A DNA stretch of 64,000 nucleotides from Mycobacteriales bacterium. GTDB lineage: Bacteria > Actinomycetota > Actinomycetes > Mycobacteriales > QHCE01. The notes under the pieces were generated by a model that saw nothing but the letters and a program-made list of their open reading frames with translations, had not been told where the DNA came from and made no database searches. The DNA is taken from contig JABFVL010000013.1 in assembly GCA_013362805.1 (NCBI GenBank), positions 1-64,000 of the forward strand. Reading direction: 5' to 3'. Every line of letters begins with the position of its first letter. Position 1 is the first letter of the stretch. Below are positions 18,158-27,465 of this stretch, piece after piece. Both the position numbers and the translations under genes were made by a program.

Positions 18158-18461
18158 GATGTCTCCTCTCGCGGTTTAGCCATAGGACGAGATAGAGCAC
18201 ATCCCCGTGACATCGGGTGACGCCGATCACAATTACTGCGTGACCGACTGCTATTTCCGTGCCGTTTTCAGCCGAATGCGGCGCAAAAAGGCGGGCGATG
18301 AATTTGCCCGCCATGCCTCGAAGCGGCTTTGGCGGAACTTCTCAGCAAGCATGGAAGGTCGTTGGCGCCGAACGCCTGCCTGCTATCGCGACTTCGCTCG
18401 GAAAACTCGCGCCACCCCAAAGCCGAGTGCGCGCCATGCTGTTGACAGCCGGCAACTTTGA
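18158..18461. promoter_or_regulatory. intergenic region holding a terminator and the oxidoreductase promoter
   Basis: 304 bases with no convincing gene; the possible reading frames lack family features and ribosome sites. The left part (18158-18282) should contain the oxidoreductase promoter, and the middle holds the terminator at 18284-18312. In 18313-18461 I see nothing identifiable. Confidence 0.4.
18284..18312 (-). terminator. rho-independent terminator of the moxR-DUF58-tgpA operon
   Basis: Read on the minus strand: GGCGGGC, a 9-base loop, GCCCGCC, then TTTTT. It is a textbook intrinsic terminator about 150 bases after the transglutaminase-like gene stop. Confidence 0.85.
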
Positions 18462-20747
18462 CTATCGGCCGGTGGGTGCCCGATGACGTGGCGTGGGCAT
18501 TGGTGCCGGCGGCAACGTTGGCGCCAACGGGTTACGCCGTGCCCATTTCAGCGGTCGTGGATCAAACCCGCCGAATGTGCGCCGCCACCAGCCTTGCCGC
18601 GCCCGCGTCGCGATCTCGTATTCCACAACAGCGGCGACGGCACCCTCAGCATCGGTGGCGGCCGCAAGCCCAGGAGCGAATGCGACCATGTTGACCGTCT
18701 GCGCCAACGACTGCATCTCAGGAAGCGGTCGTGCCGGCTCTTTACCAGGTCCTGCCATTGGGCTGCTCGCCAACGCGGCCACCTCCGCCGCGGTCAGGTC
18801 TTCACCTGGCGCCCGTTTAGCCAACCGCATGCAATCTTCTAGTTGAGCCCAAGCCCCCAGAATCCGATCAGTCGGGCCGCCGGTGTACAAACGGCGCTTT
18901 CGGAGCCGTCGACGACCAAGCGCTGCGGCAATGAGGAATGCCAATGCGATAACCAGCAAAGCCGCGACGCCGCCTAGCAGCCAGGGCAGAGTGCTGCTTT
19001 CCTCGTTTGGCGCGGGCGCCGGAGCGGGCTCGTCGTTATTGGGGTCAGCATCATCCAATTTGTCCAACTGATCTTCTTTGCTTTGCGCCTGAGCTTGCGC
19101 TTCCGCAGTGGATTCCTCGGGCGGAGGCGGGACATTTTTGTCGCGTGGAGGCGTCGGGTCGAAAGCGACCCAACCATAGTCGGCGAAGTACACCTCGGGC
19201 CAGGCGAACGCGTCACCAGTACGCACCTGGTAGCGATTTTCGCCGCGCTCTTCACCTGCGTGAAATCCGACGACTACCCGAGTAGGCAAACCCCGCAGGC
19301 GGCCCAGGAGCGCGAAAGCTGTAGCGAATTGCTCCGATGTGCCGCGCCCACCGCCGGTTTTTTCAAGAAAGTGAAGCAAGTTCGGATAGGCGTGACCACT
19401 TGGTGCTTCTGGATCGAATAGGTAATTCTGCTTCAAGTACCGTTCAAGCAATAGGGCCTGCTGATAGCCCGTTTTACCCGCCCCGGCGATTTCACCGGAG
19501 AGAGTGCGAATCGATTCGGGCACTTGCGGCGGCTGCTGCATGTACCTTTCGTATTTTCCGCTTGAGGGCAGCGCCGCGTTCTCGAGCTTTTCCGGGGTGT
19601 ATGACGGATGTTCAGAACTCACGTTGTAGGTCAGATCTGGGGAAAGTCCGTCTGGTTGCAGAAGTGCGCCAGTTTCGGTGTCGTAGGAGACGCGCACCCC
19701 AGTGACTTCGCGGGCTTGTGCCACCGCTGGCAGCCAAATGCCGTCGAGCTCATTGATGGTGATGCGCTGATCAACAGGAAAATGTTGACGGGGTTCTTCT
19801 ACTGGTGGCAACACACTTCCGGCCGAGCGGTATTGGCTGCCGGGGGTCCAGGTGAGCCCGTCGAAATCGTTGAGCACAACCCAGGAAATGCGACTGGGGG
19901 TGCTGGATTCGACAGTGAACAGGTTTTCGTTGGGTTCTCTGGCCCAGCCAGACAACCGGCCCAGGGGGTTGGATTCGGGAATGCTCTGTTCTGGCGCGGC
20001 GATATGCGAGCGGGGGTCCACTGGCCGGACGTCGCTCGCGTTGAGCACCATGTTGCCGAGTGTGGCGGTGGCGGCGATCAGCACGACCAGTCCAAACGAC
20101 ATGACCGCCAATCGTCGAGTCTTGAACCGCCGGCGCACTTGCGCACCTACCTGGCTCAACACGGCACCCATTTTGACGCGGCCCGTGAGCGCCAATGCCA
20201 GACCGGCTACGGCAATATAGGCGGTCGCGATCACAAGAGAGGGCTTAACGTTCGGCCCGACCAGGATTAGCGCGGCGATGTAGGCGAGGGTTGGGGCGCC
20301 CAACGCCGCCAGCGTGGCGTTCGTACGTCCGGCGATTTCGGCGCCAAGGGCGCCGCAGGCCCACAGCACAACGATGGGCAGCACGACTGTATCGGGCGTG
20401 GGGAGCACGGGGATAGTGCTGGTAAGAATGCGAGCGCCTGAGTTACGCATCGCATCGCTAAACATGTCTAATAGCGGGCCGGGGTTATTGGCCGATCCTT
20501 TCGTGATGGCGGTCGCCACGAGCAGATAATTGACCAGGCCCAACATGGATAGTGCGGCTGCGGTACCGGTGGACATGCCAAAAGAGCGGAAGAGTGCTGA
20601 TAGTCCGACAGCCAGCGCCGCCGCGATGGCCAGTAGCACGAACAGAGTGGCACCGGAGTAGATGCGTGAGAACGCCGATGAGGCGATGACGCACAGCGCG
20701 AATACTGCCAAGAGCGCGGCGGTTCTGCCTTTGTCGCGTTTTACCAT
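18462..20747 (-). CDS. transglutaminase-like membrane protein, catalytic residues replaced
   Basis: TgpA/DUF3488-type protein of 761 residues. Residues 8-235 hold several membrane helices, and 240-580 an outer region with the transglutaminase-like core (about 425-535). One more helix lies at 588-610 and a cytoplasmic tail of about 150 residues follows. In active members the core reads as Cys before EQFA and His in DAHAW. Here these are Ser 471 (GTSEQFATAF) and Phe 514 (GDAFAWPEVY), read directly from codons TCG and TTC. Asp 530 (FDPTP) is kept, so thiol catalysis is unlikely. Overlaps the DUF58 gene by 7 bases. Corresponds to tgm of the PFNA cluster. Confidence 0.92.
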   Translation of the reverse strand: MVKRDKGRTAALLAVFALCVIASSAFSRIYSGATLFVLLAIAAALAVGLSALFRSFGMSTGTAAALSMLGLVNYLLVATAITKGSANNPGPLLDMFSDAMRNSGARILTSTIPVLPTPDTVVLPIVVLWACGALGAEIAGRTNATLAALGAPTLAYIAALILVGPNVKPSLVIATAYIAVAGLALALTGRVKMGAVLSQVGAQVRRRFKTRRLAVMSFGLVVLIAATATLGNMVLNASDVRPVDPRSHIAAPEQSIPESNPLGRLSGWAREPNENLFTVESSTPSRISWVVLNDFDGLTWTPGSQYRSAGSVLPPVEEPRQHFPVDQRITINELDGIWLPAVAQAREVTGVRVSYDTETGALLQPDGLSPDLTYNVSSEHPSYTPEKLENAALPSSGKYERYMQQPPQVPESIRTLSGEIAGAGKTGYQQALLLERYLKQNYLFDPEAPSGHAYPNLLHFLEKTGGGRGTSEQFATAFALLGRLRGLPTRVVVGFHAGEERGENRYQVRTGDAFAWPEVYFADYGWVAFDPTPPRDKNVPPPPEESTAEAQAQAQSKEDQLDKLDDADPNNDEPAPAPAPNEESSTLPWLLGGVAALLVIALAFLIAAALGRRRLRKRRLYTGGPTDRILGAWAQLEDCMRLAKRAPGEDLTAAEVAALASSPMAGPGKEPARPLPEMQSLAQTVNMVAFAPGLAAATDAEGAVAAVVEYEIATRARQGWWRRTFGGFDPRPLKWARRNPLAPTLPPAPMPTPRHRAPTGR

Positions 20748-21901
20748 GTGCGTACTCCGTCCCAGGACCGGGCAAAGTCGTCGACGGTGCTGGCGCCGAT
20801 GACGAGCATGCCTTGTTCGCTGGCCGTGCCGGGCTCGGATCTTCCGAGCACCGTGGCGACAATTGAGGGGAACGCATCTCGTAGACCAGCGACGGCGTCC
20901 AGGTTTTTCTCGCCTTCTGGCCCGGTCAGCGCGATGAGTGTGTCCCCGACCCGTCGCTGTCGCATGCGCCGGGTGACTTCGAAAAGACCAGTTGTTTCCT
21001 CGTGTAGCCGCACTTCGGTGAGCAGGTCCAGGAAGGCTTGTGCGCCTTCGCTGGCACCCCCGCTGCTCAGGTACGCGCCTGACGCTAGATGCAGATCGAC
21101 CGCCAAGTTGCCGCGTAGTGCCGCGATGATCACTGAGGCGGCCGCCTCCACGGCGACTTCAAAATCTTGTGGATCCGGGTAGGCGATTTGGCGGTCATCG
21201 AGCAGAACGACCATTCGCGGCAGTGAGGTATCGACGTGTTCGCGCACCATGAGCTGACCAACTTTTGCCGACGTGCGCCAGTGCACCTGACGAAGGTCGT
21301 CCCCTCGCACATATTCACGCAGGGCGTGGAAGGTGATATTGCCGTGTTCGACTTTATCGATCACGCCGTCCAAGCTTCGGGCTGTGCCGGCGGGGATCGC
21401 GCGCAGTAGCTGAACTTTTGGATGAACCCAGACTTTGCGCGTGCCACCATATTGTTTACTGACCCGAACCAAGTCGAAAAGGTCACGGCGTTCGATGGTT
21501 AAGGGCCCAATTTCGATTACCCCGCGCTGGTCGCTGGGCAATGCGTAATGAACTGTCGATTGTACGCCTGGTTCCAGTCGGAGCACGGGAACGGGAACTG
21601 GCACGACACCCACCGGGTAGCTGCAGCGGTCGGTGGCGTGCAGGTCCATGCCACGCCACCGGGCTTTGTGTTCCATCCGAACGATGCCCCGGCAGGCTTC
21701 ACCTCTGGTGACTCGCTCGGGTTCGACAACTCGATCGACCCGCAGGCTCCAGCGGCGCAGCCCGATGCTCAGCGCGGCGATGAAGGCACCGGTCGCGGCG
21801 GCGCCCACGACCGCGAGCTCCGGATAACCGAAGTAGAGGCCGCCGATGAGCAGCACAATGCCGGCGAGCACTGTGCCGTATCCGCGCAGTGTGACTCGCA
21901 T
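20741..21901 (-). CDS. DUF58 domain protein
   Basis: 386 residues with two N-terminal membrane helices (about 9-48) and a DUF58 core whose hallmark LREYVRGDDLRQVHWRTSAK is near residue 195. A following von Willebrand A-like segment has LPRMVVLLDDRQ and a mostly strand/helix pattern. DUF58 proteins are regularly encoded beside MoxR ATPases and are thought to be their partners in assembling or modifying other proteins. Start ATG is 4 bases after the moxR stop, and the 3' end overlaps the transglutaminase-like gene. Confidence 0.93.
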   Translation of the reverse strand: MRVTLRGYGTVLAGIVLLIGGLYFGYPELAVVGAAATGAFIAALSIGLRRWSLRVDRVVEPERVTRGEACRGIVRMEHKARWRGMDLHATDRCSYPVGVVPVPVPVLRLEPGVQSTVHYALPSDQRGVIEIGPLTIERRDLFDLVRVSKQYGGTRKVWVHPKVQLLRAIPAGTARSLDGVIDKVEHGNITFHALREYVRGDDLRQVHWRTSAKVGQLMVREHVDTSLPRMVVLLDDRQIAYPDPQDFEVAVEAAASVIIAALRGNLAVDLHLASGAYLSSGGASEGAQAFLDLLTEVRLHEETTGLFEVTRRMRQRRVGDTLIALTGPEGEKNLDAVAGLRDAFPSIVATVLGRSEPGTASEQGMLVIGASTVDDFARSWDGVRTW

Positions 21902-21905
21902 GGGC

Positions 21906-22946
21906 TTATGCCTGGCTTACTGGAAAGCTTCCCGCGACAGCGGGTTGGCCTTGTTGGGCGGCGGCTGGCTGAGGCACGGACACGTCAGCCAACACTTCGT
22001 TCAGAATCGCGCTCGCGGTGCGCCCACGCAGCTGGGCGTCGGGAGCCAACACCAGACGGTGGGCGAACACGGGCTCTACCAGCGTCTTCATGTCTTCGGG
22101 TACGACGTAGGCGCGACCTTGCGACAAGGCATAGGCTTGCGCGGCTCGGGTCAGCGCGACCGCGCCTCGGGGGCTTACTCCCACTCGAACGTCGGATAGT
22201 TGCCGGGTGGCGTGCGCAATGCGGACCGCGTAGCTGTAAAGCGGGTCAGCAACCCAGACTCGTCGCGTCATCGCCACGAGCTCGGTGATGACTTGGGTGT
22301 CGGTGACCGCATCTAGAGATTCGGTGGTGCGGCCGAGGGATGAGTTGCGCAGTACTTCGATTTCGACGGCTTCGCTGGGGTAGCCGACGCTGATTCGCAT
22401 AAGGAATCGGTCGAGTTGCGCCTCGGGGAGCCGGTAGGTGCCATCCATTTCTACGGGGTTTTGGGTGGCGACCACCAGGAATGGGCGGGGTACTGGGTGG
22501 CGCACACCATCAATGGTGACGTAGCGCTCTTCCATTACTTCTAGTAGCGCGGATTGAGTTTTAGGTGAGGCACGGTTGATCTCGTCCGCGATGACGATGT
22601 TGGCGAACACTGGGCCCGGGTGGAATTCAAATTCCCGGTTGGCCTGGTTGAAAATGGTCACACCGGTGACATCGGAGGGCAGCAAGTCTGGGGTGAATTG
22701 CACACGACGCCAGTCACCTTTTACTGATGCGGCGATGGCCCGGGCGATGGTGGTTTTGCCCGTACCTGGCACATCTTCGATGAGAAGGTGCCCTTCACTG
22801 AAAAGCGCGGTGAGGGCTAACCGAACTGTGTCGGGTTTACCAAGCAACACAGATTCGATGTTGGCCGCGAGCTGGCCAAATACGCCACTGAACAGCGTGA
22901 TCTCAGCGTCATTGGGTGGCTGGACTGCACTCACGGCTTTCTCCAT
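21906..22946 (-). CDS. MoxR-family AAA+ ATPase
   Basis: Chaperone-like ATPase of about 346 residues. Walker A EDVPGTGKTT (about 59-68), Walker B NIVIADEINRASPKTQ (about 118-133), sensor 1 region FLVVATQNPVE and the arginine-finger segment LPEAQLDRFL are visible, with a helical C-terminal lid. It heads the operon moxR-DUF58-tgpA. ATG 22946 is preceded two codons earlier by an in-frame GTG (22952); neither has a clear ribosome site. MoxR proteins act in the cytoplasm, probably here on the membrane partners. Confidence 0.94.
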   Translation of the reverse strand: MEKAVSAVQPPNDAEITLFSGVFGQLAANIESVLLGKPDTVRLALTALFSEGHLLIEDVPGTGKTTIARAIAASVKGDWRRVQFTPDLLPSDVTGVTIFNQANREFEFHPGPVFANIVIADEINRASPKTQSALLEVMEERYVTIDGVRHPVPRPFLVVATQNPVEMDGTYRLPEAQLDRFLMRISVGYPSEAVEIEVLRNSSLGRTTESLDAVTDTQVITELVAMTRRVWVADPLYSYAVRIAHATRQLSDVRVGVSPRGAVALTRAAQAYALSQGRAYVVPEDMKTLVEPVFAHRLVLAPDAQLRGRTASAILNEVLADVSVPQPAAAQQGQPAVAGSFPVSQA

Positions 22947-23149
22947 TCGCACGAGGCAGGTCGTACCGCGCTTGCTGCGGTGTGAGACCTAGTTAACACA
23001 TCCTGCCCGGAGGATTCCCAAGCGGGGGCAGAACCAGACGTTCAGGCCTTAAGTAGCGCAATATTACCCAGCAAATGCTAGGCATTCAGAGTGGCCAACG
23101 TAATAAATACCCGCATATCGGACCAGCCCTCGTACTTTCGTCCGAGAAA

Positions 23150-24055
23150 TTAGAACCCAAGTTTGCGCAGCTGCCGGGGGTCACGCTGCCATTCTTTCGC
23201 GATTTTCACGTGTAGCTGAAGATTCACCCGACTACCCAGCAGGGCCTCGATGTGCTTGCGAGCCCGAGCCCCCACATCTTTAATGCGCGAACCCCGTGCG
23301 CCAACGATAATTGGCTTCTGACTCGTTCGTTCGACATAGATATTGGCGAATATATCCACCAAATCTTCACGGCCCTCACGCATGTTCATCTCTTCGACCA
23401 CCACAGCCACCGAATGCGGAAGCTCATCGCGCACCCCCTCAAGCGCGGCTTCCCGAATCAGCTCCGCGACCAAAGTCTGTTCGGGCTCATCAGTGATCTC
23501 GCCATCTGGGTACAACGGCGGAGACAGCGGCAAGAACCGAGACAGCACCTCAGCCACAGTGTCGGTTTGCTCATCCTTCACCGCCGACACCGGCACCAAC
23601 TCGGCGAAATCGGCGAGCTGACTGACCGCCAACAACTGCGCGGCCACAGCTTCCTTACTCACCAGGTCAGTCTTGGTCACCAGCCCAACCAAGTTGCGCT
23701 GGCCCAACTTGGCTATCTCACTAAGAATAAATTTGTCGCCAGGCCCGACCTTCTCATTGGCGGGAATACACACGCCAATGACATCGACCTCAGACCAAGC
23801 CGCCCGCACCAAATCGTTGAGCCGCTCCCCCAACAAAGTGCGCGGCTTATGCAAGCCGGGCGTATCAACAATCACCAATTGGGCATCCGAACGATGCACA
23901 ATCCCGCGAATGGTGTGCCGCGTGGTCTGCGGCTTATCACTAGTGATCGCAACCTTCGCCCCGACAAGAGCGTTCGTTAACGTGGACTTGCCGGCATTAG
24001 GTCGACCAACGAAACAGGCGAAACCAGCGCGAAAATTCTCGGGAACCTCAAACAC
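23150..24055 (-). CDS. era: GTPase Era
   Basis: GTPase that binds 16S rRNA near its 3' end during 30S assembly. G1 GRPNAGKST (17-25), G3 DTPGLHKP, G4 TKTD and the C-terminal KH domain with IVGARGSRIKDVG are present. 301 residues is normal length. GTG start with AAGG eight bases upstream; it begins 9 bases after the CNNM-protein gene. Last gene of the phoH-ybeY-CNNM-era operon, a common bacterial order. Confidence 0.97.
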   Translation of the reverse strand: MFEVPENFRAGFACFVGRPNAGKSTLTNALVGAKVAITSDKPQTTRHTIRGIVHRSDAQLVIVDTPGLHKPRTLLGERLNDLVRAAWSEVDVIGVCIPANEKVGPGDKFILSEIAKLGQRNLVGLVTKTDLVSKEAVAAQLLAVSQLADFAELVPVSAVKDEQTDTVAEVLSRFLPLSPPLYPDGEITDEPEQTLVAELIREAALEGVRDELPHSVAVVVEEMNMREGREDLVDIFANIYVERTSQKPIIVGARGSRIKDVGARARKHIEALLGSRVNLQLHVKIAKEWQRDPRQLRKLGF

Positions 24056-24064
24056 GCATCTACC

Positions 24065-25351
24065 TTAGGCGCCCGGCTCGGCCGACACAGGTTCGGGAGC
24101 CAACCGACGCACCAACACCGTGTCAATACGGTTACGGCGTCCACCTGCACTTTCGGCGGTCAGCTCCAAGCCACGAATGTGCACGACGGCGCCAGGGATA
24201 GGCACCTTGCCCAGAGCTTGCGCCAACAAGCCGCCAACCGTTTCGATATCACCGTTGGGCAAGCTGACATCGAAAAGCTCCGCCAAGTCCCCGATGCCCA
24301 AGCGGGCGGTTACTCGCACCGCCCCACCCGGCAGCTCTTGCACCGCGGGCCGCTCATCGTCGTATTCGTCAGTGATCTCGCCGACGATCTCCTCAACAAT
24401 GTCTTCGATGGTCACCAGGCCAGCCGTGCCACCATATTCGTCAATCACGATCGCGATGTGAATCCGGCGAGCCTGCATCTCGCGCAGCAACTCATCGACG
24501 GGCTTGGACTCCGGCACAAACTCGGGTGAGCGCATCACCTGCGACACCAATTGGGTAGCCGCGGTGGGCTCAGCTTGCACCAGCCGGGCGAGGTCTTTCA
24601 GGTACACCACGCCCACAATGTCGTCGACGCCTTCACCCACCACGGGGACACGAGAGAACCCACTTCTAAGGGCCAACGCCAAGCCTTGCCGCACTGTTTT
24701 TGTGTGTTCAATCCACACCACATCTGTGCGCGGCACCATCACCTCACGAACAATGGTGTCACCCAAATCGAACACTGAATGCACCATTTGCCGCTCATCA
24801 TGTTCAACATCACCACGCTGCTCAGCCAAGTCAACCAAATCGCGCACCGCTAGTTCGGTAGCAAATGGCCCCTCTCGATATCCCTTGCCTGGGGTAAGCG
24901 CGTTTCCTACGAGAATGAGCAGCTGGGCTATCGGGGCTAGAACGCGAGTCAGCCACCTGAGCACCGGAGCGAACAACAGCGCGACCGGATACGGATGTTG
25001 TCGACCCCAGGTGCGCGGACCCACACCCACGAGCGCAAAACTCACGGCGGTCATGACAGCGGCACTGATCAACGCGGCCTGCCAGCTCAGACCCCAGGTG
25101 TCCACCGCGCTGTAAACCACCAGCACCGTCGCGGTGAGTTCAAAAGCTAGTCGCAGCAGAAGCAATAGGTTGATATGGCGTGGCAACGCCCGCAGCACCG
25201 CATCCAGTGCGGCAGCGCCTCTGGCGCGTTCTCGCACCAGCTCGGCAACCCGGGTTGGCGAAACGCGCGCGATAGCGGCATCGCACATCGCGCAAAACCC
25301 AGCCAACAGCACCAGCACGCCCGCGGAAATCAACAAGGCGGGGTCACTCAT
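24065..25351 (-). CDS. CNNM/CorC-type transporter-associated protein (hemolysin family)
   Basis: 428 residues. The N-terminal part holds about three to four membrane helices of the CNNM domain (residues 1-150), followed by a CBS pair (MVPRTDVVWIE, FSRVPVVGEGVDDIVGVVYLKDL, IHIAIVIDEYGGTAGLVTIEDI). A C-terminal CorC/HlyC domain follows (about 345-415). The family handles Mg2+/Co2+ efflux; the hemolysin name is historical. The first helix region looks like CNNM but is short in conserved charged residues. Confidence 0.93.
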   Translation of the reverse strand: MSDPALLISAGVLVLLAGFCAMCDAAIARVSPTRVAELVRERARGAAALDAVLRALPRHINLLLLLRLAFELTATVLVVYSAVDTWGLSWQAALISAAVMTAVSFALVGVGPRTWGRQHPYPVALLFAPVLRWLTRVLAPIAQLLILVGNALTPGKGYREGPFATELAVRDLVDLAEQRGDVEHDERQMVHSVFDLGDTIVREVMVPRTDVVWIEHTKTVRQGLALALRSGFSRVPVVGEGVDDIVGVVYLKDLARLVQAEPTAATQLVSQVMRSPEFVPESKPVDELLREMQARRIHIAIVIDEYGGTAGLVTIEDIVEEIVGEITDEYDDERPAVQELPGGAVRVTARLGIGDLAELFDVSLPNGDIETVGGLLAQALGKVPIPGAVVHIRGLELTAESAGGRRNRIDTVLVRRLAPEPVSAEPGA

Positions 25352-25360
25352 CCCGACGCC

Positions 25361-25963
25361 TTAGGAATCCGACTTCGGCGGGTTAGGTTTCGTCTGGGCC
25401 TCGTTTCGCGAGGTCATCTCAGGCGAGACTTCGGTGCCGTATATCTCAGGCAAATCGCCCGATGTGGCGGGGATGCGCATTTCTCGGGTGATGCCTTGCG
25501 AGGCACGCCAGGCTTTCAGCAGCCTGCCTTGCAGCGCGAACATTTCACGCTCTTCATCGGGCTCAGCATGGTCATAGCCGAGCAGGTGAAGTACACCGTG
25601 AACAGTGAGCAGCGCAAGTTCATCTTCGGGCAGATGCCCGGCCGCTTTCGCCTGTCGCGCCGCGACCTCGGGACACAAAACAATGTCGCCTAGCAGCGCG
25701 GGTTCTTCTGGGGCATCTCGTCCCGCTTGAATCGGTCCAGAGTCGATTCCCAGCTCGTCCATCGGAAAGGCCAAGACATCGGTGGGGCCGGTCTTGTTCA
25801 TCCATCGTTTGTTGAGCTCGGCCATGTAGGTCGACTCGACAATGAGAATTGACAGGTCCGCCAATGGATTCACATTCAGCTCATCCAAGGTGTAGCGGGC
25901 GACCGCCAAAATACTGTCGGCGTCAGTGTTCTCGCCCGACTCGTTGGCTATTTCAATACCCAT
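25361..25963 (-). CDS. ybeY: endoribonuclease YbeY
   Basis: Metal-dependent RNase needed for 16S rRNA 3' maturation and ribosome quality control. The zinc-binding motif [11 protein letters not shown] is complete, and [13 protein letters not shown] is a second family landmark. 200 residues is slightly long because of a 45-residue polar C-terminal tail. Its start overlaps the phoH stop by one base (TGATG). Confidence 0.96.
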   Translation of the reverse strand: MGIEIANESGENTDADSILAVARYTLDELNVNPLADLSILIVESTYMAELNKRWMNKTGPTDVLAFPMDELGIDSGPIQAGRDAPEEPALLGDIVLCPEVAARQAKAAGHLPEDELALLTVHGVLHLLGYDHAEPDEEREMFALQGRLLKAWRASQGITREMRIPATSGDLPEIYGTEVSPEMTSRNEAQTKPNPPKSDS

Positions 25964-26958
25964 CAGCGTTTACTCTTTTTCGCGCGACGTGCCTCGATAG
26001 CATCCCAAGCTTCGTAGGCGTCAACGATATCGGAGACAAGGCGGTGTCTCACCACATCGTCACTTGTCATGTTGGCGAAATGCACGTCATCGATGCCGTC
26101 CAGAATTTCCTGCACGACCGCCAAACCACTGCGGCCCCTGCCGGGCAGGTCAACCTGCGTGCGGTCCCCCGTCACCACAATTTTTGAGTTGAACCCAAGC
26201 CGGGTGAGGAACATTTTCATTTGTTCAGGGGTGGTGTTTTGCGCCTCGTCCAACAAAATGAACGCGTCATTAAGGGTGCGGCCGCGCATATAGGCCAATG
26301 GAGCTACTTCAATAGTTCCGTTTTCCATGAGGCGCGGAATCGATTCTGGGTCCATCATGTCGTGCAAAGCGTCGTAAAGTGGCCGCAAATAGGGGTCGAT
26401 CTTTTCAAAAAGCGTTCCAGGCAAAAAGCCCAGTTTTTCCCCTGCTTCGACAGCTGGGCGGGTCAAGATAATGCGGTTTACCCGCTTGTCTTGCAGGGCC
26501 TGCACCGCCTTGGCCATCGCCAAATAAGTTTTTCCAGTGCCGGCGGGGCCAATTCCGAAAACAATGGTGTGTTCGTCAATTGAGTCAACATATCGTTTTT
26601 GATTCAGCGTCTTAGGGCGAATTGTTCGACCACGACGCGAAACAATGTTGTGACTCAATATCGCCGAAGGCTTTTCATTCGCATCAGCCGTTAGCATTCC
26701 GATCACGCTGCGCGCCGAATCCAAACCCACGGCCTGCCCTTTATCGAGCAAGGCGAGCAGTTCAGCGAAAACCTTTTCGGCAAACGCATTATCACCAGGC
26801 GTGCCAGTCAGGGTTATTTCGTTGCCCCGCACATGAATATCGGAGGTCACCGAAGCTTCAATGAACTTCAAAATTTCATCAGAAGAGCCCAACAGGCTCA
26901 CCATGGCGCGATCGTCGGGAACTACGATTCTGGTCTGCGCATTCGGGCTAGTAGTCAT
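25963..26958 (-). CDS. phoH: PhoH-family ATPase
   Basis: Cytoplasmic ATPase/putative RNA helicase-like protein, usually partnered with YbeY. An N-terminal KH-like region (about 10-90) is followed by the P-loop GPAGTGKTY, Walker [15 protein letters not shown] and GDRTQVDLP. 331 residues is the usual length. ATG start. A 156-base leader with an unusual inverted repeat lies upstream (26965-27071). Confidence 0.96.
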   Translation of the reverse strand: MTTSPNAQTRIVVPDDRAMVSLLGSSDEILKFIEASVTSDIHVRGNEITLTGTPGDNAFAEKVFAELLALLDKGQAVGLDSARSVIGMLTADANEKPSAILSHNIVSRRGRTIRPKTLNQKRYVDSIDEHTIVFGIGPAGTGKTYLAMAKAVQALQDKRVNRIILTRPAVEAGEKLGFLPGTLFEKIDPYLRPLYDALHDMMDPESIPRLMENGTIEVAPLAYMRGRTLNDAFILLDEAQNTTPEQMKMFLTRLGFNSKIVVTGDRTQVDLPGRGRSGLAVVQEILDGIDDVHFANMTSDDVVRHRLVSDIVDAYEAWDAIEARRAKKSKR

Positions 26959-26964
26959 ATGATC

Positions 26965-27071
26965 GGCCGTTTGGCCTGCTCACGCCCCTGTGACTCACAC
27001 ACCACTGGCCCATCCAGCGGTGAAATCGCTTCTATGCTATCGCGCACGACAACCTTATTAGCCAAACGGCC
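26965..27071. repeat. spaced inverted repeat in the phoH leader
   Basis: The 11-mer GGCCGTTTGGC at 26965-26975 recurs as its exact complement GCCAAACGGCC at 27061-27071, 85 bases apart. The pair brackets nearly the whole gap between phoH and the HIT gene. It could be two operator half-sites or the base of a long leader fold. No other structure seen in this gap. Confidence 0.45.
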
Positions 27072-27114
27072 ACCTCGGCGCACTAACACCATTAATAGCC
27101 CGATTTAAGCTCCT

Positions 27115-27465
27115 CTAGCGGGCGAGCATCGGCCCGAGAGGTTTTCCCCCAAGCACATGAGCGTGCACATGGAAAACTTCTTGGCCGGCGTTGGGGCCGG
27201 AGTTGAACAACACCCGATAGCCCGCATCGGCAACGCCTTCGTCCAGCGCAACCTGCCCACACGCGGCGGCGAGGGCGCCCGCCAACGCCGGGTCCTCCTG
27301 CCCGAGAGCGGCAAATGTGGGGTGATGTTCCTTAGGAATCACCAGCACATGCACGGGAGCCTTAGGGGCGATATCGCGAAACGCAAGAACTTGATCCGTT
27401 TCGTACACCACGTCGGCGGGAATCTCACGAGCGACGATCCGGCAAAACAAACAGTCAACAGCCAT
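27115..27465 (-). CDS. HIT-family nucleotide hydrolase/transferase
   Basis: Small (116 residues) cytosolic HIT protein. CLFCRIVAREIP opens the domain, and the active-site triad HVHAHV is complete near residue 99. These proteins usually hydrolyse purine nucleoside phosphoramidates. The start codon lies inside a perfect hairpin (27461-27493) and has no visible ribosome site. Confidence 0.94.
   Translation of the reverse strand: MAVDCLFCRIVAREIPADVVYETDQVLAFRDIAPKAPVHVLVIPKEHHPTFAALGQEDPALAGALAAACGQVALDEGVADAGYRVLFNSGPNAGQEVFHVHAHVLGGKPLGPMLAR

Noticed and set aside
18207-18461. Small plus-strand frame (84 codons) in the intergenic region
   Set aside because: No ribosome site, no family signal, and the tgpA terminator lies inside it.
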